From the NCBI RefSeq assembly GCF_905475465.1, contig NC_062248.1, positions 7,130,001-7,194,000 on the forward strand: a stretch of DNA of 64,000 nucleotides, read 5' to 3'. Each line of letters opens with the position of its first letter. Position 1 is the stretch's first letter. Shown here piece by piece: positions 35,258 through 47,432 of this stretch. Under the pieces are notes generated by a model. That model was not told where the DNA came from and did not search any database. It saw only the letters and a program-made list of their open reading frames with translations. This DNA comes from Pieris napi (taxonomy: Eukaryota > Arthropoda > Insecta > Lepidoptera > Pieridae). A program made the translations under genes and the position numbers.

Positions 35258-37693
35258 ATTGAGGTCACGTCGAGGTCTAAGACAAAGCGCTATGATATAG
35301 TGAGCTTTAATTAGCCAGATGCTACGAGATAACCTTTATTAAACATATACGTAATCTTCTTGTATAATTATAACGATAATTTGATTAGATTCTCAATGCG
35401 TTGAATGTTCATAGTGCAAGTTCAAAGTCATTTAAAGACTTCAAGAAAACCTGAAAATTAAATTTAGAACATGCTTTAATCCTAAAAAGTATTAATATCA
35501 CATAAACCAATTAAGCAACTAGTATACCTAACTAAAATTGTGCTTTTCGTAACATATAAACGTGTTGTGCATCTATAATTTTATTCTTAACAAATGATTT
35601 GCTTTTTATGTCCAAATATATATAACCTTTCTGTTTCTCTAAGATACCTATTGAGCCGCGAACAGTCCATTTCTTTATCTGGGACAAATTTTTCACAATT
35701 TTAATAAATTTTATCTGTGCGTACCGAACTGTGTCATGGTGGCTGTTAACGATGATCTTTCATACTTTTATATCTTTTCTAAACAAGAAAACATAAATGT
35801 CATTGTTATATACGTAGATTAATCTTTAAATCTAGGTTATAACGAGTTAGCCGCACGCCTAATTTAAGTCTTTATAAGTAAAACGGAGTTAAAAATGTAG
35901 TTCGGTCGATTGCTGGTTTTTAATTCACTTACTTAATATATACCTACTCGTATATCCCATAAAAATTATAGCTCTCAATGAACGTCTAGAAAATTGATGT
36001 CTTTATCCATTTTCGAGCTTCCTTGACCCTCAAATGAAGCCTCCATTCACACCCAAGACATCTTTATGTGAATTTATGTATTTTATACACTTATAATAAA
36101 AGTTCTTACGCAATTATAGCTGAACTCATATATAACCTAAAAATTAGTTTTTTTCAAAGTATAGTATCGATATTTATAAAATCTATTTCAAAGGATTCAA
36201 CGGTCAATCTAAAAAGACCACGTCGACGAAATCATGTACAATTCACTTTTAAATGATCAGAAAAATATTTATTTGCGATAAAATAAATGTAAAGAATCAC
36301 AAAATGAAAGCGTATATTTTAAGAAATATATCTTTCGATAATTGTATTACGCTTCTCAAATTGGCTCTTCAAAATATACAATACGTAATTTTCCGAGAGC
36401 TTTTCAAATTAGTATTTTGTGAATTAAATATATATTCTATATCAATTTTTCATCTCATGCTTGATTATTTTTTAAATTAATTTCCGAGAATACCACGAAT
36501 ACAATAAACGCTGCTTGTAGTTTTTATATACCGACTGTATAATATTAACTATTCCTTTTATATATAAACCATATCCTGAGCTGAATCATTTGACAACTAA
36601 ATCAGATAAATGTACAAACCTCCTTCGGGCAACACAAGGCTATCAGGACCTCGCTTTATATTTAAATTTCTCAATATATCATGTTTACAAGGATATTTCG
36701 ATGTTGAATTAATTGGATGTTTGCTTGAATCCCGAATTGATTGCTTTCAATAAACTAACGATTGAGCACATTCACGCGCCTCCCACGCCCGTCACTGATC
36801 CGATTCAGGACATTAATAGCTATTTGTCATGCGTCAACGTTGATTGATATATGATTACTTAATTACTTCATTGAGTCATTTAGCGCTGGTTGTACTCTCT
36901 AATTGCTATTTTAAATAGTAAAGAGCTGGTTTTGGGCTAAGGCTTATTTGTCTTAGTAAATCTACTGATGTTAATATGTCTCGGGATATGAAAGTCTTTA
37001 TATCCAGGGCCAATCGACTGATAAGAATATTTACTTCGACCTAAATATAGTCACGTAGTAATGAAATAGGTTAGGATTTAGAGAAAACATTTTTAGGAGC
37101 TGTTCACTTTTATTATATCATTTTTATCACATACGCTAATAGTGTTACATACCTTCAAATTTTAGAATAACATAGGGCCAATGGTATTTGATATAAAAGC
37201 CATGTTAGATAGAAGAACGAAGCTGTCTTATTCATCATTCGCATATTCGAATCTGTTCCAAGAGCCGGCACAGAGTGGACTCACTACATACATCTAAATA
37301 TATATATATATTTATCCTATTTTTAATCAAAATCACAGACAGAAGCCGTAACAGCATCTAACAAAGTGAAAATTTTAACAAGTGTCAAAATGGAGTAAGG
37401 TATAGACGTCGTAATCCAAACGCCAGCTTTTAGAATTCCCGTTTCCTAGAGAGCCTTCATCTAAACACATTGATGTCAGCGTCAATATTAACTTTATTAC
37501 AATTTCATTGAAAATAGCAATCTTTTGTTGATAGTTGATAGATGAATTCTGCATATCGTTATGGTGAACGTCATGATGTCATTTTCACAATGGAGAAAAC
37601 CGCGGAATATTGCAAGCATTGTGCTTTTACACATTAATGCGCTGATATACGCTATCCAACTTACAGATGGATAATTATACCTATTAATAGATA
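35258..37693. other. AT-rich non-coding stretch
   Basis: Two adjoining plus-strand frames (36068-36256, 36253-36480) are AT-driven. A GC-richer patch at 36765-36850 is open but unsupported. Nothing else recognised. Confidence 0.4.
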
Positions 37694-37897
37694 TTAGCCT
37701 GGATAGTCGAGTGACTCTCAACCCTAAGATTTGGTGTTTGAACTCACGTCTCGAATAGATATTTGTAATGAAACACAATTGTTGCTATTTATTATTGCAT
37801 GCTGGTCACTACCTAAGACTAAGACTCCAATATAAGCGTGTGTCAGGCACATAAGGATGATTGCAGAATTAGTGCGAGATTAAGATACAGATCCATT
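37694..37897 (+). mobile_element. tRNA-derived SINE, diverged copy
   Basis: Head TTAGCCTGGATAGTCGAGTG, GACTCTCAACCCTAAGATTT, B-box-like GGTGTTTGAACTC; later GCGTGTGTCAGGCACATAAG and AAGATACAGATCC in the family order. The middle is replaced or badly decayed. Confidence 0.45.
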
Positions 37898-38234
37898 ATT
37901 ATTTTTACACTAATAACTTCCCAATTTTCTAGTTAGAGAATTTTCATTTAATTTTCATTAATGAAACAATATTAATGGCAAGATCTACTTATCTGTGCGA
38001 TCTTTGAATTATATAACTTACATTCTTTCTATAGTAATATGTATGATATATTATATATATGATGCTCATAACGTTTTAATAAGGTATGGTTTGCTCTTCA
38101 TATCATGACAATTGTTAAATATATGAGAAAAACCTTCATCATATATCTAAATGTAATTAAATACGGTAAATCACTGTATAAAAATAATAATTATATAATA
38201 ATAATTATTTTATGTTATAATAACTACATCTATA
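37898..38234. other. AT-rich stretch
   Basis: AT-rich near-palindromic ATAATAATTAT words at 38183-38212. Nothing else. Confidence 0.4.
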
Positions 38235-38459
38235 TCTTTATATATATAATTCTTCTGTGAGTGTGTATGTCACTGAACTTCTCTCAAACCACTGGACCGA
38301 TTTGGATGAAATTGTTTGTGTGTGTTCAAGGGGATCTGGGAATGGTTTAGATTCACAAATCAGCCCAGCAGATGGCGCTGCAGTCGGTTCTTTCATACTT
38401 TGTTTAATATCCTAATCGCTTGAAATATCATGCTGGACAACGTCTGTGGGGTCCGCTAG
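38235..38459 (+). mobile_element. Short non-autonomous Helitron, copy 1
   Basis: Begins TCTTTATATATATAATTC and ends GTCTGTGGGGTCCGCTAG followed by T, fitting the TC...CTAG Helitron ends. The interior ACTGGACCGATTTGGATGAA and CAGATGGCGCTGCAG words are typical of lepidopteran Helitrons. No protein. Directly abuts the next element. Confidence 0.6.
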
Positions 38460-38877
38460 TATGTATATAAAAATGAAACCCGTTTTCCGTTGTCACGATA
38501 TAACATGAAAACGGCTTGACCGATTTGTCTGATTTTTTTTAATAATATTCCTTGAAGTACGAGGATGGTTCTTACGGAGAGAAAAATTAAAAAAAATGAG
38601 TGAAAAAGTCTAAAAACAATTTTTCTATATTCCCATACAAAATATTCGTAATAATACTTAAAAGTCAATTTGAACTTTAATACCATATTATAGAGTTCAA
38701 GTGTTAGTGGAGGGGTTCCGGGAAGGTAAATTTTTATTTTTGACATAATGTATTTGTTGTCTTATCAACTTTTTTTTTATCTTACTAGCTAGACCGGTGT
38801 CCCAAATAGCAGAATAAGTATTTAAAAAAAATAAAGAATAGACTGTTAGGCGGTACGATGTTCGCCAGGCCAGCTAG
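38460..38877 (+). mobile_element. Short non-autonomous Helitron, copy 2, a different family
   Basis: Starts directly after CTAG of the previous element with TATGTATATAAAAATGAAAC, contains GGCTTGACCGATTTGTCTGA, and ends GTTCGCCAGGCCAGCTAG. A minus-strand frame inside (38456-38746) is a chance frame. Joined end-to-end with copy 1, as when one Helitron inserts at another's end. Confidence 0.6.
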
Positions 38878-40352
38878 TAATATATTAAAAATCCTACAAC
38901 CGTTGTAATGGTGCTTAGTTTAAAATTAATCATGTATTATATACACTATTATAATCGAATACACAATACATAAAGAAATATATTTTAGACTAAAAATTAA
39001 AGCAAATAGTTCCAATGTAACTAATATACGGAGTTGTTTTCGTTCCATCTGTTCTTAATAACTTGTAGATGTCAGATTTTGGACGATTTACATATAATGG
39101 TACGGCGGAATTACTCAAAGGAAACAAAGGGCATTGTTATCCATAAATGTGAAATCATTTTCATAATAGAGTTCAGATATAAAAGAGCCTTATCGGTTTT
39201 TATACGATCCAGTACACAAAACCACGAAAGCTCTGCCACTATTTAATAAGGGCTGTAGCTTAGTATGGCTTAATTTTTAATACTGCGGTTTTTGTTTGTT
39301 TAATATATGAACTACCAGCGGTGGTACACGGCATCATTCGCAAAATATGTGTATCATGAAGTCTACATGGAGCAAAACTGAGTTTGCTGAGGCGCTCGGC
39401 GTTTTTGTTAACGGATCGGGTAGCTAAGGGTATCGGGTTTGATTTCCAGTAGGAGAGTATTCGTACCGAGCTAAACCCATGACACCTTCGAGTCCTTGGC
39501 AATTACTAGTCGTGCTCTGCCAAAAGTAGTCTTTGAAATAAAAAAAAGGATTTTTTCGTTACACAGTTGTTATTCAAATAAAAAATATTTGACCGACTTA
39601 TTAGATATTTTAAACCAATTTAGAGAGTTATACAGAAGTAGTGACAATATCTATTGTCTAAGTTCATATTATGTTGTATATATTTTCGCAAATGTCTTTT
39701 ATCTTTCATGCCGTGACAGCTCAATAACCCTGTAAGATTAAAAACCCTCTTCTGTACGAATGTGTGTCCGTTTTAGTTAGAATTATATTTTATACGTCGT
39801 TTTTACGTGCTTTTACGAGTACCTGTCTAGAAGAAACTGGTTTTTTACATGTCATGGTCTTTTTGCATTGTGATATTGTTATTCTTCTTTGCATACAACT
39901 AGTTACTCCTCCCCCCATCCCGCCCCTTATAGACTAGGTACGTATGTGTTAATAATATATGTTGTTCCGAATAATCACTTTATCAGACGTTGTTTACAGA
40001 CAGAATTAAACAAATTTAGTTTTACCTTCGTATACAATTCACATCCGTAAATGACTTGAAATTTTTATAAAAAATTGACACAAAAACTTATATGTTTTTA
40101 TTGAAGTTTAAAAATAAAAGTTTTATCTTAAAACCTCAGCTAGCAGTTCAGTTATCTTCATGTAAAAAGTTATCTTTATATCGCTAGTGCTTAGTGGTGA
40201 CTTTTCCAAGTTATTGTAACTTGTTATTATCCAAACATTCAAAAACTATCTATTAACTTTGATTTTGTTCCTTTTGGACTCTTATGCCGTGGTGTTCAAG
40301 TGCAAAGGCGTTAATTGTTATGGGATTTAAGAAGTGCCTGGTAGATAGTACA
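38878..40352. other. AT-rich non-coding stretch
   Basis: Around 39250-39500 a GC-richer patch shows tRNA-like words (TAGCTTAGTATGG and GGGTTTGATTTCC), perhaps a decayed SINE; not good enough to call. The minus-strand frame there is not supported. Confidence 0.35.
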
Positions 40353-40409
40353 GGTGACTCCAGAGCTGGTGTTGCCCTCGCTCATCGAATAACTATAGCA
40401 ATACTTTAA
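40353..40409 (+). pseudogene. LINE-type ORF fragment
   Basis: Reads GDSRAGVALAHRITIAIL then stop. Matches the fragment on the opposite strand at 14311-14402 (AGAFLDHRISIAI). The flanking 40285-40352 may belong to the same element but is unreadable. Confidence 0.5.
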
Positions 40410-40954
40410 TATAATAATAGGTAAAAAATTCCAGAGATTTTAAACAATTGTATCTCGAATATATGGCGGTTTATGCTTAAAGAAAAGATTTTTGATCACA
40501 TCGTTATATATTGTCGAAATTATATCTTACATTTTTATTATAGAAATAGAAAATAAAACCAAAAAACTTAAACTACTTATAAATTAGCTACTACAGTCAA
40601 ACATTAAAAATTAATTAAAGAAAAATATCCATACATTTAATAGTTAATTTTATACTCGAAAATTCTTTTTACTAAGATGTAACATTATTTTTTATCAGAC
40701 ATAGCATCATTACAAATTCAGCACGCGTCAGAGACCTAAGGCAAAGAAAATTCGCCATATTGTGGAATAAACACATCGTTTTACATTACAAAGCCATTTT
40801 TCGTACGAAATGCCAGATATATTGACACGAAGAATGTTGAGTACCTGACATTTTGTGTACGAACTACGATGTTATTGTCCGTATCTTCCCTAGAATAGTT
40901 GCTCGTTTTGCTCGGCTATGCGCAGAACACACGATCACTGCTTTCACATATTTT
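40410..40954. other. AT-rich non-coding stretch
   Basis: Nothing recognised. Confidence 0.4.
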
Positions 40955-41158
40955 ATGTATCTCACTGATATTTTTTGTAGGTTCGATCCCCGGCTGTGCA
41001 CCAATGGACTTTCTTTCTATGTCTTAGACCCAAAAAGTCGACGGCGTGTGTCAGGCACTGATCACCTACTCGCCTTTTAGATTTAAACATGATCATGAAA
41101 CAGATTCAGAAATCCAAGACCTAAAGGTTGTAGCGTCACTGATTTATTTTATTTTTTA
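40955..41158 (+). mobile_element. tRNA-derived SINE with internal deletion
   Basis: Good B box GGTTCGATCCCCGG, then CTGTGCACCAATGGACTTTC, then a jump from TTTCTATG directly to TCTTAGACCCAAAAAGTCGA, so the middle (ACGGTGAAGGAAAACATC part) is missing. Then GGCGTGTGTCAGGCACTGAT, GATCATGAAACAGATTCAGA and a TTTATTTTATTTTTT end. The frame 40853-41080 is its shadow. Confidence 0.7.
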
Positions 41159-41571
41159 ATAATAACGAAATAAATAATTCATTACATATATAGTAAGTTA
41201 GTATAGAAATATACTTAAAGTGAATAAAATTAAATACAAATTCTCGTACACAATTCATATTTAACGATAGATTTTAAATGGTCAATACAATATATAAATA
41301 TGCTTTGATCCTTTTCACTATTCGTGATGTACTATAAAAGTTTTTATAAACTGACCTTAAACTGTGTTACTCAATACTTACTAAATTGCTCAAGTTTGTA
41401 ACGATGTTAAGAACATAATATAAGTTTAGCCGTAAAGTGTAACAGCTGCATGGCAAGTAATGATTCTTTCAAATAGAACGAGAGGATATCGGTAACAAAA
41501 AGGTTCTGTATGTTGAAATTAACTCGACATTCAACGCAAATTTTCGTGTAATTAGAATAAAAGTAAGGAAT
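41159..41571. other. AT-rich non-coding stretch
   Basis: Nothing recognised. Confidence 0.4.
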
Positions 41572-41734
41572 GAAAGTATTTCCGAACCAATTCGATTTAG
41601 CGTCCAAGAATAGAGCGTAGCAAATTTTATAATCGTAACGCACTTGCAAGCTTTCTGGTAGTAGTATTCATGGCGGCGGTGTCACTTAACATTAGGTGAA
41701 CCTCTTACCCGTTTCACCTGTTCTATAAAAAAAT
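41572..41734 (+). mobile_element. Retroposon tail
   Basis: Starts GAAAGTATTTCCGAACCAAT, then AACGCACTTGCAAGCTTTCT, CATGGCGGCGGTGTCACTTA, ACATTAGGTGAACCTC, and ends GTTCTATAAAAAAAT. Same family as 29451-29594; the middle is diverged. Confidence 0.7.
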
Positions 41735-44349
41735 ATTTCCACGATCATTTCTATACCAGAACTCAAACTAAGTCTTAGTACAGTATTTAAAATCAAGTAG
41801 TTAACGTACTAGATTAGAACTATAGGAATTGAATAAAAAATCGATTTGTTCGATTTGTCAAAAACTCAAATTGTCTTATTAACGTATACGGGTTATTGAT
41901 TAACAACCAGTTTTACGGCTTAAATTGGAAAGCGTTAATATATTTTCACGACATACTACAAAACAACCTTTTTTTTAACTTTTTTTCCGTCACGTCTCTC
42001 AGTTTAATGTTTGCATTAAAATCAACAACTTCGACACGAAATTTTCCTGCCGATCACCAAGTAAACTATAACTCTCCATATCTTTTTATTTATAATTTGT
42101 CAAGATTTTGTGATATTAGGAATATAACGGCAATCGTTGAAAGCGTAAATGTCAGCAGCTTCGGGCCATGGGAAGCCGGAAATATATTATCTCTAAATAT
42201 TATACTAACTATAAGTACTAGGTATCTATATATTATATAGCTATATAGGGTAAATAAGTATCACAACTTGTTAGTATGAATTTTAAAATGTTTAATGAAA
42301 TAGGGTTTATTACGAAATGTTTACTTGCTCAAGTGATTCAATACCTTGCATTATGCCCCAACCAATTGGGCTGAGCTCACAAGTGTTTGTTTTTAAAAAC
42401 TTGTAAAAACAGGTTAGATTTTTACCCATTTCATATAAAAACACCTATATACTTACGACATAAACATTTAATTTTGTATTATTTCAAACATTTTAATAAG
42501 AAATAAAACCCAATTCTTCATACCCTTATTTTACCCTCAACAAGACATCGTATCGGATCGCTTCTAACGTTTCATTAAAATTAGAAAGGATTTCTATCTA
42601 TTAGGTGGTCAGCCATCGTAGACACCAATTTTTATTATTAGCAAAGCATGGATTTGCTTCGCTTTAATTGGTTGCATGTCGTTCATTTATAAACTATCTG
42701 AATGTAATTACATTACGTACGTTACGCAATTATATACGTACCTAAAACTAGAAACTAACGTAAACCAATTTTTTATTTCTTGGGCAACAAACAATTGGTC
42801 TCCTTAAAAGTTATGTATGGCTTCCTGTACTGTGTATTAGTAATTAGTGGTATGCTACATGCAGTCTTTGCGAGAAAACAATACATTCCCATAATTACAA
42901 TGAGACTTTTGTTCGTACAATGTACATTATGGTTACTACGTGTGGAACGTGCCAGCCTTTGGCCAGAATAGTATAATTACTAGCTATTAACCGTAGCCAA
43001 TAACAGCTTCTATGGTATTGTGGTTTAGCTAATATCCGTCTATCTATTGTCTATTTTTGATAATAACGGTTGATCTTTCACTTTCAAAACAAATAAGAGA
43101 CGAAAAAATAATAAACGAAACCCCTTAATAGGGAAGAACAAATAAAATCACAAAATTCATATTTATATCAAACAAGTTTGTGAATAGATTTTGTATATAA
43201 TAGTGCATTGTTGTGTACATAAAGAGTTGTGATGTATGCATAATTTGGCGTCACATAATTTAGAATATTATGTTCACTGTGTCATTTGATATTTCGAAGC
43301 CTACAAAGCAATGTTATTTTATATTTTGAGTATAAATCATATCTAATATGAGTTGCTTTATATGAGTCTTCAATTTTTCGTCGCTACTCAGTCGTGACAA
43401 GTTTGCGAAGTTTAGGGTGTAGTACGAAATATATTATTTATATAAACTTATATTCGGGTTGATACGTGACGAATAGTGATTCGATTTTGCATGATATATT
43501 TATAAAGTTAGGATTTATGAACTGACTGATACTGAGATATGACTGATCAGTTTGGAAGTGTCTTATAATAATAACGATCTCGTGAGAGTAAAATATATAA
43601 GTATTAGTCTAGTAATACGGGTGATTCTCAAACCTTGCGTCATCCTAACCCCGGCTTTCTTTGTATACATGGAATTTTCTTATTATGATACATTTTACTA
43701 TCTAATACGGTGAAAGAAATAATAGGATGAAGAAACTTATAATCCTAAGCCCTAATTCCATTTTGTCGTAACCATAATGCATGATTTCTTTGTTAGCAAG
43801 TTAGTTAAACTGTAGATGGCTTTTTATCTTGAATGGTAATATTGTAAAAGACAATTTAATGTAGAAATAACTCACAAGACAGAGATTAATGGGCGAAGAT
43901 AAATTTCACAGTTATTACTTAATAATAGATTCAGTTGACTATACCAATTATCCAATTAAATCAGTATTTGTTAACTGATGCTTCCGACCGGATCTCCTCT
44001 TTTTAATATATATCGTTCCTTTTTTAAATTACTTTCTTGTTTTATGTTCCTTATATTGCTTGATACTTAGAAGTCCTAATTAAATGACGTTAGCTTTTAT
44101 ACATTTGTCTACCGTTCTTTGGTTTTCTCTCCCTCAAAATAGTTCAAATTTGTACAAGTTCGTTTTAGAACAACTGCTGTTTGCAATCTGATCCCCTTAG
44201 CGTTTCGCTCGTGTATTATTGAGCTAGAACGTGGTTCCGCTTTGCAGGTGCACTAATTTCGTTTATATACGTATTCTACACATTCTACTGACATAAGCTA
44301 AGATGTAAGAGTTTTTTCTAATATATATTAGATTTTTATATTAACTAGC
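41735..44349. other. AT-rich non-coding stretch
   Basis: The 114-codon frame at 41896-42240 spans a T-run and is chance-like. Nothing else recognised. Confidence 0.4.
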
Positions 44350-44529
44350 TAATATAAATTACAATTTTGAACAAATTGTAGTATGTACAGTCTTACTTTT
44401 TAGTGTTTAACCGATTGCCGTGAATTTTATTATAGAGATAGAAGCTTCGAATAGGCTACTTTTGATCCAAATTTCATGCAATCGAAGGTATAAAGTTAAA
44501 ATAAACTTGGCTTGAACATTGAAAGTCAA
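44350..44529 (+). mobile_element. Helitron-like fragment, weak
   Basis: TTTAACCGATTGCCGTGAAT, AGAGATAGAAGCTTCGAATA and CTACTTTTGATCCAAATTTC are similar to interiors of lepidopteran Helitrons. No clear ends. Confidence 0.3.
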
Positions 44530-45079
44530 GATTTATGTAGGATAAGGAAGCTTTCCTTTGTGATTTGTAAAATCGCCTAATATCGCCGTGTTCCATCTAT
44601 TCGAGCATAATGGTATCTTTGTCGCAAAATTCGAATTGATGAAATTCCCATTTAAAATTATTCTAAAGAGTCTCGCTCGACGAGCTTTAAAATTTATCAT
44701 TTCGAAGCAATGTCAAAGTAGATTAAATCTACTATTAAACGTACGTAATTAAAAACTTTATGCATCGCATAATAATTATATAACCTGTACACGGGTATTA
44801 ATTTATGAAATAACATACAACTGTATTACAAAGTTATACATTCAGATTCATTCTATATAACATATTATGTATGAAATCAGACTGATTGAATTGAATGACG
44901 ACTTTGCACTTCTAACCAATTCTAAGTAACTCCATCTTAACTGTAATTGTATCAATACTAAATGCGTGGTGATAGTCATCTCATTTATTCTATAAGAGTT
45001 TCCTTGTTATTAGTAAGATAAATTATTTATCTAAAACGTCCCGTAGTTAAGAGCGCTTCCTGGAACAGGCCTTCGGTAA
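44530..45079. other. AT-rich non-coding stretch
   Basis: Nothing recognised. Confidence 0.4.
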
Positions 45080-45444
45080 TCTTAATATATATAAATTACG
45101 TGTCACGTTGTTTGTCCGCTATGGACTCCTAAACTATCGAACCGATTTCAATAAAATTTGCACAGCGTGTGTAGTTTGATCTAACTTAAAAGACCTATCT
45201 TACATCTTAATTTATACCCGCAATATTATTTAATTGCAAAATATTTGTTTATTATTTGATAGTCACAATTCTAACAGATGGCGCTGTGTTGAAAGTACCA
45301 ACGTTTCACATAAGCTACAATTCACCATCAAAAAAGCATGGTGGTCCCCTTGACTGGTGTTCTCCTACCGTTTCCCTTGAATGGTTTGCTACTATGTAAT
45401 ATAACAAAATCCTTAGCCACAGCAACGGTTGGCCGGTCTGCTAG
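45080..45444 (+). mobile_element. Short non-autonomous Helitron, third family
   Basis: Starts TCTTAATATATATAAATTAC, contains TATCGAACCGATTTCAATAA and ACAGATGGCGCTGTGTTG, ends GGTTGGCCGGTCTGCTAG then T. TC...CTAG ends, no TIR, no protein. It shares the AGATGGCGCTG word with the element at 38235. Confidence 0.6.
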
Positions 45445-45760
45445 TAGTTACTAAATTCTGTCCCTCGCTTATCCAACAACAATATTTCATAATACTATTC
45501 TCTCGTGGAAATATTAACGAAAATAAGCTGGTAATTCTGACGGTTTACCTTTGAAAATTAAAATGAAGTCTTATTTTCACGTTACCAGCTCCGCAACTGT
45601 GCGACAATTAAAAGTACCTACACATGTGACTCCTAAAAACTTTTCGTTTTTGGACCGGGGATTTATTATTCGAACTGAAGATAACTTTGCACCGTAACTA
45701 GCTTACTAACTGGCCGTTATAATAACTAAAGTTTCGAGTAAAACCATTGAGCTACTTAGA

Positions 45761-46262
45761 TTTATTTATTTACCCTTCGTTGCAAATGAAAGAAACACAA
45801 TACATAAAAATTATAAGGGATGCAACGGGCGGCCTTATCGCTAATAAGCGATCTCTTCCAGGCAACCCTAGTTAAGAGAAAAACTTAAAAAAAATAAAAA
45901 AGAAACATGCGTGCGAGAAGTGCAGAATCCTTAATCTAAAGTAATACAAAAAAAATATTAATAACAAACTAAAAACTTAAAAGCTAATCTTACAAATACA
46001 TGAACAGCGAATAGTGATGTAAAAGGAAACATAAGAATTATACAAGTCACGATTGATGAGGATAGGATAAGGTTAAGAAATGATTATACAGAAGAGTTTT
46101 AAAAGATGACAGAGAGGTAGCCAATCGTACGGAGTCAGGCAGCGTATTCCACAACTTAATGGCGGAGATCGTAAATGAATTGCCTAAGAAGGATGAATTT
46201 AGTATTTTAGTTTTCATTTCATATCAAGGCTCGATCGGCCTGCTCTAAAGCCCATATAAACG
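45761..46262 (-). pseudogene. LINE 3' end with ORF C-terminus (Jockey/CR1-like), reverse
   Basis: On the minus strand the reading NSSFLGNSFTISAIKLWNTL, PDSVRLATSLSSFKT ends at TGA near 46050, followed by a 3' UTR with GCCTGGAAGAGATCGCTTAT and TAGCGATAAGGCCG and a TAAATAAATAAA end at 45761-45773. A frame change just upstream (GFRAGRSSLDMK frame) shows decay. Same 3' UTR words as the plus-strand LINE at 17040-17540. Confidence 0.65.
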
Positions 46263-46322
46263 TGTAGAGATTTTTAGTCATCATTTAATTTATAAAAACG
46301 TACTGTATATAAATTTTATACA

Positions 46323-46486
46323 CAATTTGACTACTTTACTTTACTGCCAGTTCTCAAATCATGGGCGTAGAACGGAAGACAATAACTGGCAATAAACTCT
46401 CCGCCACTCATTTTTAATCGCCAAGTTTTTTGTTTTACACAATGTTTGTAAGGAGCTGCAACCATTACACCATGTTCCACATGACA
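46323..46486 (-). repeat. Interspersed repeat, LINE-associated
   Basis: The reverse complement carries GGTTGCAGCTCCTTACAAAC, ACTTGGCGATTAAAAATGAG, TGGCGGAGAGTTTATTGCCA and TTCCGTTCTACGCCC, a repeat I know from lepidopteran genomes. It lies just upstream of the minus-strand LINE and may be part of it or of an older insertion. Orientation is inferred from adjacency and is not certain. Confidence 0.4.
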
Positions 46487-47188
46487 TCTTAACTAATTAA
46501 TATAATGTGGAAATCAAATTAAATTTAGTACTAATAACATGGAATGTATACCTCGCTGACATTGACCCCCTAATAAATCTTTTTATAAAATACAAGCTTT
46601 ATTAAGTGGCAATAATACTAACGTTTATTAATAATATTCGAAAATGGTATAGAAATAGATCGGAAAACTTAAGAATATTTTTGTATTTAACTCTAACGAA
46701 GTCTCGGACAACAGTTGTTTATGATTTTTGCTTGCCTCATTAAGTTCTCATTAAGAGCTAGCAATTACGAAATCAAAAACCTCAGACTTGGAGCAAGTCT
46801 TATATTTTTAATTTAAAATTGGTATACAGAAGTAATTAATTTAAAAAAGTTTCTTTTTTGGAAAATTAAACTCTACGAAACCTAATTAAACTTAAACATA
46901 TAGTTTAATAATGAATAAGAATTTTCTAGTATTCTATGAAATTCCCATTTCACCCCCAACAAATACAGGTACCGCAAATGTTAAGTGTCAAGTACGGAAT
47001 ATAGGTTTAATGTGAGGCTATACGTGAATAAAAACCTACTTCAATTGATATAATTTACGCGAATTTATTATGTATATAACTCAACGTTTCGAAAGTTGAT
47101 TAATTGTATAAAAAACGCAAATCAAGACGATATTAGTAAAATCTTTAAAACACTAACTTCTCTGAAGTTTAATGACATGAGTTTGGGG
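46487..47188. other. AT-rich non-coding stretch
   Basis: Nothing recognised. Confidence 0.4.
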
Positions 47189-47432
47189 CAGTTTTTGCCT
47201 CGTGGCTTCAGCGTGTGACTCTCATGACTGTGCGCATTTAACTTGCTCAGATGGCGAAGGAAAACATCGTGAAGAAACCGGCATGGATCTAACCCAAGAA
47301 GTCGACGGCGTCTGTCAGACACAGAAAGCTAATCGGCTCCTACTTCCCTATTTAGAAAAAAACTAATGATTACAAAACAGATACAGACACCTGAGGCCCA
47401 AACATAAAACGGTTGTTGCTCCTCTGGTTATT
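47189..47432 (+). mobile_element. tRNA-derived SINE lacking its B box
   Basis: Head CCTCGTGGCTTCAGCGTGTG then ACTCTCAT joined directly to GACTGTGCGCATTTAAC, so the B-box segment is deleted. Then GGCGAAGGAAAACATCGTGA, AGAAGTCGACGGCGTCTGTC, AGACACAG, CAGATACAGACACCTGAGGC, AACGGTTGTTGCTCC. The minus-strand frame 47122-47322 is its shadow. Confidence 0.7.

Noticed and set aside
39250..39500. tRNA-like A and B box words
   Set aside because: Spacing and order do not build a tRNA or match the SINE family well.
41896..42240. 114-codon plus-strand frame
   Set aside because: Contains a T-run read as LFFNFFS and shows no domain; likely chance.
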